A stretch of DNA of 64,000 nt from Bacteroidia bacterium (GCA_030431055.1 JAUIJA010000001.1:372001-436000), one strand, 5' to 3'. Positions 18,595 to 27,825 are shown, counted from the stretch's first letter. Translations and numbers: made by a program. Notes: generated by a model from the letters alone, not told the origin.

Positions 18595-18951
18595 TTACTT
18601 GATTAATTCTTTTTCTAGGAAATAATTTACAATCGCTTCTTTCATTAAAATGGTTTGTTCGCCTGCTTTTAATGTTGGTAATTGCTCTTTTACATTGTAA
18701 TGGGGCCAACCATCGTTATCGAAAAAATCAAATTCGTAATAACCATAAGGTTCGAGTAAACGACATATGGCGATGTGCATTAAGTTGACTTTTTCGTCTT
18801 TTTTAAAAGTTTGTTTAAACTTACCCAATTCTTGAATTCCGATTAAATAGATAATTCCATCTAAATCGAGTTCGTCGCCATCGGCAAATTTATCTGAAAG
18901 TATTTTGACAACGCTTTCCCAGCGTTCTTTTAATTGTTCGTCTCGAGACAT
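18595..18951 (-). CDS. Conserved hypothetical protein
   Basis: A 118-residue soluble acidic protein with no signal or membrane segment. It includes DELDLDGIIYLIGIQELGKF and a YGYYEFDFFDNDGWPHYN segment. I recall similar unnamed genes in other flavobacteria, but no function. It has its own promoter (19011-19019) and an unusual leader of about 50 nt containing four copies of a 7-base repeat. It is divergent from the CvpA-family gene. Confidence 0.65.
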   Translation of the reverse strand: MSRDEQLKERWESVVKILSDKFADGDELDLDGIIYLIGIQELGKFKQTFKKDEKVNLMHIAICRLLEPYGYYEFDFFDNDGWPHYNVKEQLPTLKAGEQTILMKEAIVNYFLEKELIK

Positions 18952-18959
18952 TATTGAAA

Positions 18960-18987
18960 ATTATGAATTATGAATTATGAATTATGA
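18960..18987. repeat. 7-bp tandem repeat (ATTATGA x4)
   Basis: Four perfect copies of ATTATGA. It lies in the predicted 5' leader of the minus-strand gene that starts at 18951, 8 bases from the start codon. Confidence 0.9.
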
Positions 18988-19010
18988 GTTCATTATTCGC
19001 AAAATGAAAT

Positions 19011-19019
19011 GCAAAGATA
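19011..19019 (-). promoter_or_regulatory. -7 box for the gene at 18951
   Basis: Minus strand TATCTTTGC, a full match to TAnnTTTGY. The leader of about 50 nt would contain the 7-bp tandem repeat. Confidence 0.6.
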
Positions 19020-19049
19020 CATTTGAAATTTCAAGTTAAAAAAAACTTT

Positions 19050-19058
19050 TACCTTTGG
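19050..19058 (+). promoter_or_regulatory. -7 box for the CvpA-family gene
   Basis: TACCTTTGG matches TAnnTTTG, 23 bases before the ATG at 19082. A second, weaker copy TACCTTTTG follows at 19064. Confidence 0.5.
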
Positions 19059-19081
19059 CTTTTTACCTTTTGAATTAATCT

Positions 19082-19717
19082 ATGAGTTTTATCGATATCA
19101 TTTTTGCTGTTTTATTGTGTATTGCTTTATACAAAGGAATTAAAAACGGACTTTTTGTAGAATTAGCTTCATTAGTCGCTTTAGTAGTTGGAATTTTTAT
19201 AGCGATTAAATTCTCCTATTTAATAAAAGAAATTTTAGAAACCAAAGTAAGTTGGGAACCCAAATACATTGAAATTGTTGCCTTTGCTTTAACTTTTTTA
19301 ATAGTTGTTGTTGCTATTCATCTTTCGGCTAAGTTGTTAACTAAAATTGCTGATTTTGCTTATTTAGGTTGGCTAAATAAATTAGCAGGAGCAGTTTTTA
19401 GTTGTTTAAAAACTATCCTGTTATTAAGCGTTGTTATTTTGGTTTTTGAAAAGATAAACCTCAACAATATGTTGGTGAAGCAAGAAACATTAGACAAATC
19501 TATTTTTTACAATCCAACAAAAGAAATCTCTGCATTTTTATATCCAAAGATTGAGGAATGGTATACGGATATAAGTGAAAAGGCAAAAGGTGAAAGTGAA
19601 AATGATGAAGTTGACAGTGAACAGTTGCAGTCTTCAGAAGGCAATACTGAAAACTATTCCCTCAACTCTTTAATCGCTTCTTTTTTAATCCAACCTTCGG
19701 TTTTGTCAGTTAGTTGA
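19082..19717 (+). CDS. CvpA-family membrane protein
   Basis: A 211-residue inner-membrane protein with four hydrophobic helices in residues 1-125. The opening FIDIIFAVLLCIALYKGIKNGLF and WLNKLAGAVFSCLKT are typical of the CvpA family (colicin V production; envelope maintenance in other bacteria). After residue 150 a polar tail begins. The last 20 or so residues (NSLIASFLIQPSVLSVS) are read antisense through the end of the convergent batE gene, a 64-base overlap, so the tail is probably an extension acquired by loss of an earlier stop. Confidence 0.85.
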   Translation: MSFIDIIFAVLLCIALYKGIKNGLFVELASLVALVVGIFIAIKFSYLIKEILETKVSWEPKYIEIVAFALTFLIVVVAIHLSAKLLTKIADFAYLGWLNKLAGAVFSCLKTILLLSVVILVFEKINLNNMLVKQETLDKSIFYNPTKEISAFLYPKIEEWYTDISEKAKGESENDEVDSEQLQSSEGNTENYSLNSLIASFLIQPSVLSVS

Positions 19718-20418
19718 ATGCGTTTCCAGTTGTCGAGTTCTTCTTTTACATACACTTTTGTTCCTTCGTGTAATTCAAAAGCATTTTCGGCGCTGTTTTT
19801 CGGTTCGGATTTTACAAAAGTACTTTCAGCAAAAACAATGGCTGGGCGAATTTTGGTATCAAATCGTTTTTGTAAATACGCTGAAAGTATACTAACAACT
19901 AAAATTCCTAACAGCACAAACATTCCCACAAAAAAGGCACGTTTTATGTTGGTATATGAAGAGAAATAATAACCAATAAAAAACAATAAAAACGCAATAG
20001 CACAACCAACACTTGTCCAAGCCCAAGCATCATACGACAACATAGATGTGAAATTGTAAACCAATTTAGAAAAACCAACTTCTGGAACTACTTTAATATC
20101 GTCAATTGCCATTTTTTGAGCAAAATGCAAATTGGTTTGAATAGCTTCATCTTTAGGATTTAACAACAATGCTTTTTCTAAGTTAAAGATAGCTGGAGCA
20201 ACTTTTCCAAGTTTGTAATAAGCGTTTCCTAAGTTGTAATATAACTCTGCTGAAGCTACTTTTTGAGTTTCTAAAATAGATTCGTATTGTGAAGCTGCTA
20301 ATTCAAATTTTTCTTGACGATAGTTTTCGTTTGCTTTTTCAAAAAGAATTTGTGTTGCATCTTGCGCCCAAATTATTTGGGTTAGGCATAAAGCTATATA
20401 AGTAACTATTTTGTTCAT
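19654..20418 (-). CDS. batE: BatE: TPR and SH3-like membrane protein
   Basis: A 254-residue protein at the end of the bat operon. Signal-type N-terminus (1-18), two to three TPR units (24-105, with ELYYNLGNAYYKLGK), two membrane helices (about 125-147 and 158-180) and a C-terminal SH3-like domain (200-250, with WKRIQLTDKTEGWIKK). This matches BatE of the Bacteroides aerotolerance operon. It is separated from batD by 205 bases that contain a palindromic repeat. Its last codons overlap the convergent CvpA-family gene by 64 bases. Confidence 0.88.
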   Translation of the reverse strand: MNKIVTYIALCLTQIIWAQDATQILFEKANENYRQEKFELAASQYESILETQKVASAELYYNLGNAYYKLGKVAPAIFNLEKALLLNPKDEAIQTNLHFAQKMAIDDIKVVPEVGFSKLVYNFTSMLSYDAWAWTSVGCAIAFLLFFIGYYFSSYTNIKRAFFVGMFVLLGILVVSILSAYLQKRFDTKIRPAIVFAESTFVKSEPKNSAENAFELHEGTKVYVKEELDNWKRIQLTDKTEGWIKKEAIKELRE

Positions 20419-20448
20419 AATTATTTATTTCTTTTATGTTCATTTTTG

Positions 20449-20479
20449 TCTTGACACAAAAACGAACCAAAAAAGTCAA
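20449..20479. repeat. Palindromic repeat in the batD-batE spacer
   Basis: CTTGAC and GTCAAG arms flank ACAAAAACGAACCAAAAAA, a string resembling a dispersed intergenic repeat of flavobacteria. The rest of the 205-base spacer (20419-20623) holds no gene that I can see. Confidence 0.6.
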
Positions 20480-20623
20480 GAAGGTTTTAAGGAAATTTTT
20501 TCTAATTTAAAATTCTCAAAATCGTAGTCAAATCTGCTCTTCATGCTTCTTTTCGATTTCATCGAAACGCAATTTCGATTGATTTGCTACTATTTCTGGA
20601 AAACCTTCATTTTTCTTTTATTC

Positions 20624-22381
20624 TTACAATTGTTTTTCTAAATCAGCTATTAAAGTAACGGCTCTATCGTAATCTTTTTGCATCGCAACATCTGATGAAG
20701 GTGTATAACGAGCAAATTCGCAATCATTCATTAATGCAATAAATTCGGAAACAGTTTCTGTATTTGCATTTTTAGCTAACAACAATTCTTGAATGTTTTC
20801 TTTACTCATTTCCGAAGTTTCTAAATGTAATTTTGCTTTCAAGAAGTTATGCATCGCTTTTTCCATCGCCATATAAAACGGCACTTTATTACCCAATTGC
20901 TTTTTTGCTTCTGAAAGGAATTTTTTAGCCAATTTCGTATTTCTACGAATTTTGTTTCCAACGACATCAGCATCAATTGCTTCTTTTTTCTTCTTCGCTA
21001 AAATGATAATTGGAATGATCAAAAATGGCGCAAATAACAACATGTAAAACTTATTACTTCCGAAGAAATCTTCTTTAGCTAAAGGTTGAAATTCTGAATT
21101 TAATTTGATGAATTGGAACGTATTGTACTTTTCGACTTTCTGTTTGTTGGCCGAATTATTATCGTTTGATGCTACGTTTTCTTTTCCTTGTAAAACATTA
21201 ATTTCAACAGCTTCTGAAGTTATTGTTTTATATGATTTTGTTGTCAAATCAAAATAAGAAAACTCAATTGGTTTAACAACATACTTTCCTTTTACTTGTG
21301 GAACAATAGTATATGTATCTGAAATTTTTCCTGTCATTCCAGAAAGTGGTGTTTGTACTTGCTCTTGATGTTGCGGGTCGAAAACCTCGAAAGCGCTAGG
21401 AAATTCTGGTTTTGGTAAATTGAATAATTTTAAGTTTCCATCTCCTGAAACACTAATTTCTAAATCAAGCGATTCTCCACTTTTTAATTCCGTTTTAGAT
21501 GGTTTTACTTTAAAATCGAATGCACCAACAGCTCCTGTAAAACTTGCTGGTTTCCCTTCATCTGGCAAAGGTTTTACCGTGATAGACTTTGCTCCTGCAG
21601 AAACGGTTTTTGAAACGTTTTCATAATCGCGTACGGTAAAAAATCCGCCCATATTTTTTTGAACAGGAACCAATACATCTAAATCAATTTTTAATGGCTC
21701 TAAAGCTTTAACTCCAGTTTCTTGCGGATACAACAATACCTTTCGCCAAACCACCATTGCATAATCTTGTCCGTTGTATGTTCCTGGAACTGCTTCTAAC
21801 TTCGCAATATCGATATGCTGACTCCAAAATCCGTTGTACTTTGGATTTTCAACTTCTCGAACATTTTGAACTGTAAATCTCGGATCAAAATACAATTTAT
21901 AAACAACAGTAATGGGTTCGTTCAAATACGGATTTCCTTTAGATACCTCAGCCACCAAATGAATTCCTTCGCCGGCTTTATAGTCTGGACTATTTGGATC
22001 TTTTGGTATTGCAATTGCATCGGTAACCTTAATCTTTATAGGTTCTGTTTTATAAATCTCACCATCATATTCAATACTAGCTGAAGCAATTGTTAGTGTT
22101 CCTTTTCTTTTCGGTTGTAGAACATAAGAATAACTTCTATTAAACGATTTTACACCATTAACCCAAGAAAAATTGGTCGATTGAAAAGGTCCGCCTACGA
22201 CATTAAAACCAGCAAAATCTGGTCGCTCAAAATTGTCTCCATCTTGATTTATTGCAAAAGAAACCTGAAGTTTTTCGTTTAAACCCAAAGTAGATTTACT
22301 AACTTTTGCTTCGAATTTTACTTCTTGAGCAAATGTTAGAGTTGTAATTAAAAATAATATGTAGAAATATATTTTGTTCAT
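20624..22381 (-). CDS. batD: BatD (oxygen tolerance) protein
   Basis: A 585-residue exported and membrane-anchored protein. The signal peptide MNKIYFYILFLITTLTFAQ is followed by immunoglobulin-like beta domains (about 20-400, BatD family, with SVSGDGNLKLFNLPKPEFP), one membrane helix near 440 and a cytosolic helical tail. BatD is thought to act with the VWA proteins BatA and BatB in the periplasm. The ATG at 22381 is chosen over 22399 because the intervening bases abut an intergenic repeat and the signal peptide starts here. Confidence 0.9.
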   Translation of the reverse strand: MNKIYFYILFLITTLTFAQEVKFEAKVSKSTLGLNEKLQVSFAINQDGDNFERPDFAGFNVVGGPFQSTNFSWVNGVKSFNRSYSYVLQPKRKGTLTIASASIEYDGEIYKTEPIKIKVTDAIAIPKDPNSPDYKAGEGIHLVAEVSKGNPYLNEPITVVYKLYFDPRFTVQNVREVENPKYNGFWSQHIDIAKLEAVPGTYNGQDYAMVVWRKVLLYPQETGVKALEPLKIDLDVLVPVQKNMGGFFTVRDYENVSKTVSAGAKSITVKPLPDEGKPASFTGAVGAFDFKVKPSKTELKSGESLDLEISVSGDGNLKLFNLPKPEFPSAFEVFDPQHQEQVQTPLSGMTGKISDTYTIVPQVKGKYVVKPIEFSYFDLTTKSYKTITSEAVEINVLQGKENVASNDNNSANKQKVEKYNTFQFIKLNSEFQPLAKEDFFGSNKFYMLLFAPFLIIPIIILAKKKKEAIDADVVGNKIRRNTKLAKKFLSEAKKQLGNKVPFYMAMEKAMHNFLKAKLHLETSEMSKENIQELLLAKNANTETVSEFIALMNDCEFARYTPSSDVAMQKDYDRAVTLIADLEKQL

Positions 22382-22389
22382 TTTCTTTA

Positions 22390-22415
22390 GATTCTTCACT
22401 TCGTTCAGAATGACA
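22390..22415. repeat. Dispersed repeat between batC and batD
   Basis: GATTCTTCACTTCGTTCAGAATGACA-type element, of the same style as repeats common in flavobacterial intergenic DNA. It fills the 51-base gap within the operon. Confidence 0.55.
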
Positions 22416-22432
22416 CATTCCTTCCTTTTAAA

Positions 22433-23239
22433 CTACCAATCTTTATCGTTTGTTGCTGGTTGGGCTTTTACTTTTTGAGCGTTTATTTTATCTTGAATTT
22501 TCTTTTCGGCGTTGTTTACGGCTTCTAATAAATTTTCTATTTGTTGCTTGTTAGCACCACTTGGCTTTGGTTGCGGCTTTTGATTGTCTTCTTTGTCATC
22601 GCCTTCACCTTTGTCTTTATTATCGTTGCCTTTATCTTGCTTATCTTTGTCGTTATCTCCTTTATCGTTTTCCTTTTTATCCTTATCGTTCCCTTTGTCT
22701 TGCTTATCTTTATTGTCGCCTTTATCTTTATCCTGATTCTCTTTTTGATTTTGTTGGTCGTTTTTGTCGTTTCCGCCTTTTTTGTCTTTGTCATTATTTC
22801 CTTGTGGCGGATTTTCTTTTAGTTTTTGTTTTGCTAAAGCATAATTATAACGCGTTTCTTCATCATAAGGATTATTTCGAAGAGCATTTTTATATGCTGT
22901 AACGGCGTCTTGATAATTTTCTTCTAACATAAAAGCATTTCCTAAATTGTGAAACGCACGATGCTTTTCTTCTTTAGTTTTTGCAGCTTCAACTGCATTG
23001 TAAAATTTATACTTAGCTTCTCCTGGATTATTTTGACGATAAATACTATTTCCTAAATTATATTCAGCCGTTGCCTTCTGCGCTTTATTTTTAGATTGCG
23101 AAATTCGGAAATCAAATTCAGATTGAATATAATTTTTTTCGTCAAAAGAAGTCACTCCATCATAAAGGTTTTGATCTTTATTTTGAGCAAAAATTAATGA
23201 TGAAATTAATAGAATTAAATATGTTATTATTTTGTTCAT
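22433..23239 (-). CDS. batC: BatC: TPR protein with Lys/Asp-rich linker
   Basis: A 268-residue exported protein. Signal peptide 1-18, TPR units from about 25 to 140 (EYNLGNSIYRQN, FHNLGNAFMLEENYQDAV), then a low-complexity linker of about 75 residues made almost only of K, D, N, Q, G and E, and a short C-terminal helix (QQIENLLEAVNNAEKKIQDK). BatC of Bacteroides is a TPR member of the same operon. The linker is encoded by imprecise short DNA repeats and is a likely site of length variation between strains. Confidence 0.88.
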   Translation of the reverse strand: MNKIITYLILLISSLIFAQNKDQNLYDGVTSFDEKNYIQSEFDFRISQSKNKAQKATAEYNLGNSIYRQNNPGEAKYKFYNAVEAAKTKEEKHRAFHNLGNAFMLEENYQDAVTAYKNALRNNPYDEETRYNYALAKQKLKENPPQGNNDKDKKGGNDKNDQQNQKENQDKDKGDNKDKQDKGNDKDKKENDKGDNDKDKQDKGNDNKDKGEGDDKEDNQKPQPKPSGANKQQIENLLEAVNNAEKKIQDKINAQKVKAQPATNDKDW

Positions 23240-23263
23240 TTATCTAATCAAATTTTTCTTCAT

Positions 23264-23292
23264 GAGATTTCTCGACTCCGCTCGAAATGACA
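23264..23292. repeat. Dispersed repeat between batB and batC
   Basis: GAGATTTCTCGACTCCGCTCGAAATGACA-type element, a string of the kind found repeatedly between flavobacterial genes. Confidence 0.55.
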
Positions 23293-23297
23293 AAAAG

Positions 23298-24332
23298 TTA
23301 TTTTTCGTTGAATAAATTCAATTTTTGTAACCAGCTTGTTTTACGTTCTAAAAAGAATATATCTAATAACAACAAAACAAAAGCAATGCCAATAAACCAT
23401 TGATATTGTGTTTGATATTCTGCTATTTGTTGGGTTTCAAATTCTGTTTTTTCAATATTGTCTAAGGCGTTTTTAATTTGGTTTACCACATCTTTAGTTG
23501 AATTTCCAGAAATATATCCTCCACTAGCATTTTCTGCAATGTTTTCTAACGTTTCTTTATTTAGTCTTGTGATAACTACTTCGCCTTCTTTGTCTTTTTT
23601 ATACTCAGCAACTTGACCGTTATATCCTTTAATTGGAATTGGTCCGCCATTTGGAGTTCCTACACCAATGGTTATGATTTTTATTCCTAATTCTTCTGCG
23701 ATTAAACTTGCATCATTTGCGCCATCACCATGATCTTCACCATCTGAAATTAAAACTATTAATTTACTGGTTTCATCTGAATCGAAAAATTGAGTTGCCA
23801 TTCGAATTGCATCACTTAATGCCGTTCCTTGTGATGAAACCATATCAGTATTCATACCCTGCAAATACATTTTTGCAATGCTATAATCAGTCGTCATAGG
23901 TAAAACCGGATAAGCACTTCCTGCATAACCAACGATTCCAATTCGGTCGTTTCCTAAATTATTGATGATTTGACTAACTAATTGTTTTGCTCTATCTAAA
24001 CGATTAGGCGCAACATCTTCAGCTAACATACTTTTTGAAATATCAACTGCAAAAACAATGTCGATTCCTTGACGTTTTACCGTTTCCATTTTAGTGCCAA
24101 TTTTTGGATTCACTAACGCTACAATTAATGCAATTAAAGCTAATGTAACTGTAATAAACTTCAATATTGGTTTAAAAGAAGAAGTGTTAGGTGCTAATTT
24201 TCGCAATAAATCGTCATTAGCAAATTCACGTTGTTTTTTTCGTTTCCAAATTAATTGAAACAAAAACAACGCTATAAGTATTGCTACTAAAGCTAAAAGA
24301 TATAAATATTTTGGTTCTTCTAATTGATACAT
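23298..24332 (-). CDS. batB: BatB: VWA-domain membrane protein
   Basis: A 344-residue inner-membrane protein with two N-terminal helices (about 8-26 and 58-75), a von Willebrand A domain (88-290) with the MIDAS motif DISKS at 96-100 and LISDGEDHGDG near 194, and a C-terminal helix near 312-330. It follows batA with a 3-base gap. VWA proteins of this operon are thought to form periplasm-facing metal-dependent complexes with BatD and the TPR proteins. Confidence 0.93.
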   Translation of the reverse strand: MYQLEEPKYLYLLALVAILIALFLFQLIWKRKKQREFANDDLLRKLAPNTSSFKPILKFITVTLALIALIVALVNPKIGTKMETVKRQGIDIVFAVDISKSMLAEDVAPNRLDRAKQLVSQIINNLGNDRIGIVGYAGSAYPVLPMTTDYSIAKMYLQGMNTDMVSSQGTALSDAIRMATQFFDSDETSKLIVLISDGEDHGDGANDASLIAEELGIKIITIGVGTPNGGPIPIKGYNGQVAEYKKDKEGEVVITRLNKETLENIAENASGGYISGNSTKDVVNQIKNALDNIEKTEFETQQIAEYQTQYQWFIGIAFVLLLLDIFFLERKTSWLQKLNLFNEK

Positions 24333-24335
24333 ATT

Positions 24336-25340
24336 TTATAAAAAGCCTCTAAAAACAGTATTTTTCAACAATAATTCTAATGCTAATAACAATAACGCTA
24401 AACCAACTAATGGTTTAAATTTTTCGTCGTAATTAAAATACTTTTGTTCTTGAATTTCTGTTGTTTCAAGCTTATTAATTTCGTTGTAAATTTCTTCTAA
24501 CTTCTTGTTGGTTGTTGCTCTAAAATAATTTCCTTCAGTAGTTTTTGCAATTTCCTTCATCAACCCTTCATCAATTTCTACCGGCATATTTCGAAACAAA
24601 AATTGACCAGTTCTTGGATCTTTCGCATAAGGAAAAGGCGCATTTCCGTTTGTTCCGATTCCGATAGTATATACTTTAATTCCGTATTCTTTAGCAATAT
24701 CAGCCGCCATTCTAGGGTCGATAGTTCCAGAATTATTTACACCATCTGTCAATAAAATAACTATTCGGCTTTTGGCTTTGCTATCTTTTAATCGGTTAAT
24801 TGCTGTTGCTAGACCAACGCCAATTCCTGTTCCATCTGCTAAAATTGAATCGTCGTATTCTATTGTTTTTAACGATTGTAAAACCATCGCTTTATCAGAA
24901 GTAACTGGAGTTCTCGTATAGCTTTCGCCTGCATAAACTACCAATCCAATTCTATCGTTTGTTCTATCTTGTATAAAAGTTGATGCAACTCGTTTTAACG
25001 CTTCTAATCGGTTTGGTTTTAAATCTCTAGCTAACATACTTCCAGAAACATCAATTGTCATCACAATATCAATTCCTTTAGTTACTCTAGATTTAGCTGA
25101 AACATCAACACTTCTTGGTCGCGCTAAAGCTACAATTATTGCACTTAACGCTAATAGTCGTAAAACAAATAAAAACGGATATAATTTTGATAAAAAAGTT
25201 GCTTTTTTAAACGCTTCGGTTGAACTAACTTTTAACGTTGCATTTTGCTGATTTCTTTTAAACCAATACCAAACCATTACTAATGGCAAAGCCAAAAACA
25301 ACCAGAAAAATTCGGGATGTAAAAAAGTTACATTACTCAT
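24336..25340 (-). CDS. batA: BatA: VWA-domain membrane protein
   Basis: A 334-residue protein built like BatB: N-terminal helices at about 9-26 and 55-72, VWA domain with MIDAS DVSGS near residue 94 and LLTDGVNNSG near 194, and a C-terminal helix at 310-326. Its first 8 bases overlap the end of the preceding gene, so translation is coupled. BatA and BatB are paralogues. Confidence 0.93.
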   Translation of the reverse strand: MSNVTFLHPEFFWLFLALPLVMVWYWFKRNQQNATLKVSSTEAFKKATFLSKLYPFLFVLRLLALSAIIVALARPRSVDVSAKSRVTKGIDIVMTIDVSGSMLARDLKPNRLEALKRVASTFIQDRTNDRIGLVVYAGESYTRTPVTSDKAMVLQSLKTIEYDDSILADGTGIGVGLATAINRLKDSKAKSRIVILLTDGVNNSGTIDPRMAADIAKEYGIKVYTIGIGTNGNAPFPYAKDPRTGQFLFRNMPVEIDEGLMKEIAKTTEGNYFRATTNKKLEEIYNEINKLETTEIQEQKYFNYDEKFKPLVGLALLLLALELLLKNTVFRGFL

Positions 25341-26955
25341 TTGGTATTGCTTTTTTCAGTTCAACAGACTCTAAAACTCGCTTCATAATTTCAATGCCAT
25401 ATTCATCTTCTTCGTTACAAACTAACCACAACTCTTGTCCGCCGCCATTTTGGGCAAAAACCAAAATTTGATACATCATTTTCGCCGTTTCTTTTGTAAT
25501 TGGGTTTATCGCTACAAATGTTCCTTCAGCTTTTTTACCTGTTAAGCCTTTTGGATCTTCAAAATCATCGGTTTTAACAATTAAATTGTTGGCGCCCATT
25601 ATTTCCAATTGCTTTAAATTGTTTTCTAAAGCAAAATCTAAATCGACTTTAGTAGTGTCTTTAAAGGCAACAGTTTTTAATACGATTGAGAAATTATCGG
25701 TTAAACTTCCGTACATGAAGTTTGCGGTTGATTTTACATTTGCCGGTAAATTGTTTTGAACACGCTCATCTACATATCTTTTTAAAACCTTAGGTGTGGA
25801 AACAATAATTGCTGGTTCGCCATAATCGGAAGTTATCCATTCTTCGTTTAGAAGTGATTTTGCATTATGTCCTAAAAAGTTTTCTCTTACGTATTCAGTT
25901 CCAATAGTTGCTATAAAGAAAACCCCAACAACTCCTAATAACATAACTACAGCAGTAACTGGAATTAAAATACGTTGTAGTTTTTGTTTACGGTCTTTTT
26001 TACGCTTTAGTTCTTCGGCAAATAAATCTTCTGTTTCATCTTCTGTTCTTGGAATCGCTTTATCTAATGACATTAAAAATGTATCGATAGTTTTTTTATC
26101 GGATTCAATTTCAAAATCAAGAGGTTTCGATTTTGCGAATTTAACCAAATCAGCATTAGACATTACTTTTTTGAATTGCTCTAACGTTTGGCGATTTAAC
26201 TTGATTTTTTTGTTTCGAATAGCAACAACTAAAGCGTCGTATAATTCTGTAGAAGTACTTTCCATTGCCGGAACATCAACCGCCTCTTCGATATAAGTTC
26301 GTGTTATATCTGTTAATTCAGAATAATAGGCTTTTGTTTCACCATGTTGCCACAATTCTTTTTGCTCTAATTGTTGTAATTCTGCTAAAGCTTTTTCTAT
26401 AGGTGAAGCATATAAAATAGCTTCTTTCTCGTTTTGTTTAGTTTGTCTTTTCTTTATAAAATAATACAAGCCATAACCTAATGCACAAGTGGCTATAACA
26501 ATTAGCAACAACCATAACCACCAATAGTTTTCTGGTTTTTCAACCTTAACAATTGGCTTAATATCATACATTTGTTGTTTTGTTGTATCGACTACAACAT
26601 TGTTAACAACAATAGGAAAAGAATCGGTTTTTATTGCTTTTTCATTAATGATAACATTCAAAGGCGGAACCACATATCGACCAGAATCAAATTGTGTTAA
26701 ACCGTATTTTTTAATCAATTCGAATTTCCCTTCAAGCTTTACTGTGTCAACTGGATTTGATTCTAAAACTTCTAAAGCACCAAACATTTGTCCTTCTGGG
26801 AAAACGACTCTATCTGTTGGTTTTACATTAGCTTTAATAGTTAAATTAAATTGAGAACCAATTTTAATTTCAGTTGAATCAATTGAAGATGTTATCGATT
26901 GAGAGAGAGCAATCGACGAATATAAAAGGAATAATATGGTAAGTTTCTTCAACAT
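25333..26955 (-). CDS. BatD-like membrane protein of the bat operon
   Basis: A 540-residue protein. Signal peptide 1-18 (ending IALSQ), a BatD-like beta domain (20-120, with QFNLTIKANVKPTDRVVFPEG), a helix at about 144-167, a cytosolic DUF4381-like helical segment (180-290), a second helix near 330-350 and an extra C-terminal globular domain (360-540). The N-terminal half is typical of the unnamed gene between DUF58 and batA in Bacteroidota. The C-terminal domain after the second helix is not one I recognise. It overlaps batA by 8 bases and the DUF58 gene by 1. Confidence 0.75.
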   Translation of the reverse strand: MLKKLTILFLLYSSIALSQSITSSIDSTEIKIGSQFNLTIKANVKPTDRVVFPEGQMFGALEVLESNPVDTVKLEGKFELIKKYGLTQFDSGRYVVPPLNVIINEKAIKTDSFPIVVNNVVVDTTKQQMYDIKPIVKVEKPENYWWLWLLLIVIATCALGYGLYYFIKKRQTKQNEKEAILYASPIEKALAELQQLEQKELWQHGETKAYYSELTDITRTYIEEAVDVPAMESTSTELYDALVVAIRNKKIKLNRQTLEQFKKVMSNADLVKFAKSKPLDFEIESDKKTIDTFLMSLDKAIPRTEDETEDLFAEELKRKKDRKQKLQRILIPVTAVVMLLGVVGVFFIATIGTEYVRENFLGHNAKSLLNEEWITSDYGEPAIIVSTPKVLKRYVDERVQNNLPANVKSTANFMYGSLTDNFSIVLKTVAFKDTTKVDLDFALENNLKQLEIMGANNLIVKTDDFEDPKGLTGKKAEGTFVAINPITKETAKMMYQILVFAQNGGGQELWLVCNEEDEYGIEIMKRVLESVELKKAIPNE

Positions 26956-27821
26956 TAATTTCTTGCTTTAAAATACCCCAATAGTTTTGTTACATAACTT
27001 TCATCAACTCTTGAACTTACTGCTCCAGCGCCACATTTTGAAAACACACTTGTAAAATAATTCACATTTGTGCGGTAATTTATCTCGTAGTTTTGACGTA
27101 ATTTTTTAGATGAAGTATCTACCAACATTGTTTTACCTGTTTCAGCGTCTAACATGTTTACTAAACCTAAATTTGGCAAACTTTCTTCGCGTTTGTCAAA
27201 AACTCTAATTCCTGTTACATCGTGTTTTTTTGAAGCAATTTTCAAAGTATGTTCATAGTCTTTCGACATAAAATCGGAAATCATAAACACAATTGCTTTT
27301 TTCTTCATTACACTTGACAAGAATTTTAAAGCTTGAGCAATATCTGTTTTTTTACTTTTTGGTTGAAATTCTATCAATTCACGAATGATTCTTAATACAT
27401 GAGATTTTCCTTTTTTAGGTGGAATAAACAATTCAATTTCATCGGAAAATAGAATCAAACCTACTTTATCGTTATTTTGAGTTGAAGAAAAGGCTAAAGT
27501 AGCCGCTATTTCAGTTATAACTTCACTTTTTAATTGATTTTGTGTACCAAAACTTTCAGAACCACTGCAATCTACCATTAACATCATGGTTAATTCTCTT
27601 TCCTCTTCAAATACCTTTACATAAGGTTCGTTATATCTTGCCGTTACATTCCAATCAATTGCTCGAACATCGTCTCCGTATTGATATTGGCGTACTTCAG
27701 AAAATGTCATTCCTCGTCCTTTAAAAGACGTATGATATTCTCCCGAAAAGATATGATCACTCAATCTTCGGGTTTTAATTTCAATCTTACGTACTTTTTT
27801 GAGAATTTCTTTGGTATCCAT
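26955..27821 (-). CDS. DUF58 / VWA-like protein of the bat operon
   Basis: A 288-residue cytosolic protein. The DUF58 core begins GRGMTFSEVRQYQYGDDVRAIDWNVTAR (residues 36-63), and a degenerate VWA fold carries DCSGS near 89 and MISDFMS near 179. DUF58 proteins nearly always sit next to MoxR ATPases and bat-type VWA genes, as here. It lies between moxR and the BatD-like gene. Confidence 0.9.
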   Translation of the reverse strand: MDTKEILKKVRKIEIKTRRLSDHIFSGEYHTSFKGRGMTFSEVRQYQYGDDVRAIDWNVTARYNEPYVKVFEEERELTMMLMVDCSGSESFGTQNQLKSEVITEIAATLAFSSTQNNDKVGLILFSDEIELFIPPKKGKSHVLRIIRELIEFQPKSKKTDIAQALKFLSSVMKKKAIVFMISDFMSKDYEHTLKIASKKHDVTGIRVFDKREESLPNLGLVNMLDAETGKTMLVDTSSKKLRQNYEINYRTNVNYFTSVFSKCGAGAVSSRVDESYVTKLLGYFKARN

Positions 27822-27825
27822 TTTA

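Noticed and set aside
22541..22902. Overlapping long open frames opposite batC, rich in V, F, I and L
   Set aside because: They are complements of the Lys/Asp-rich BatC linker, where biased codons remove stops in all frames. No promoter or start context fits.
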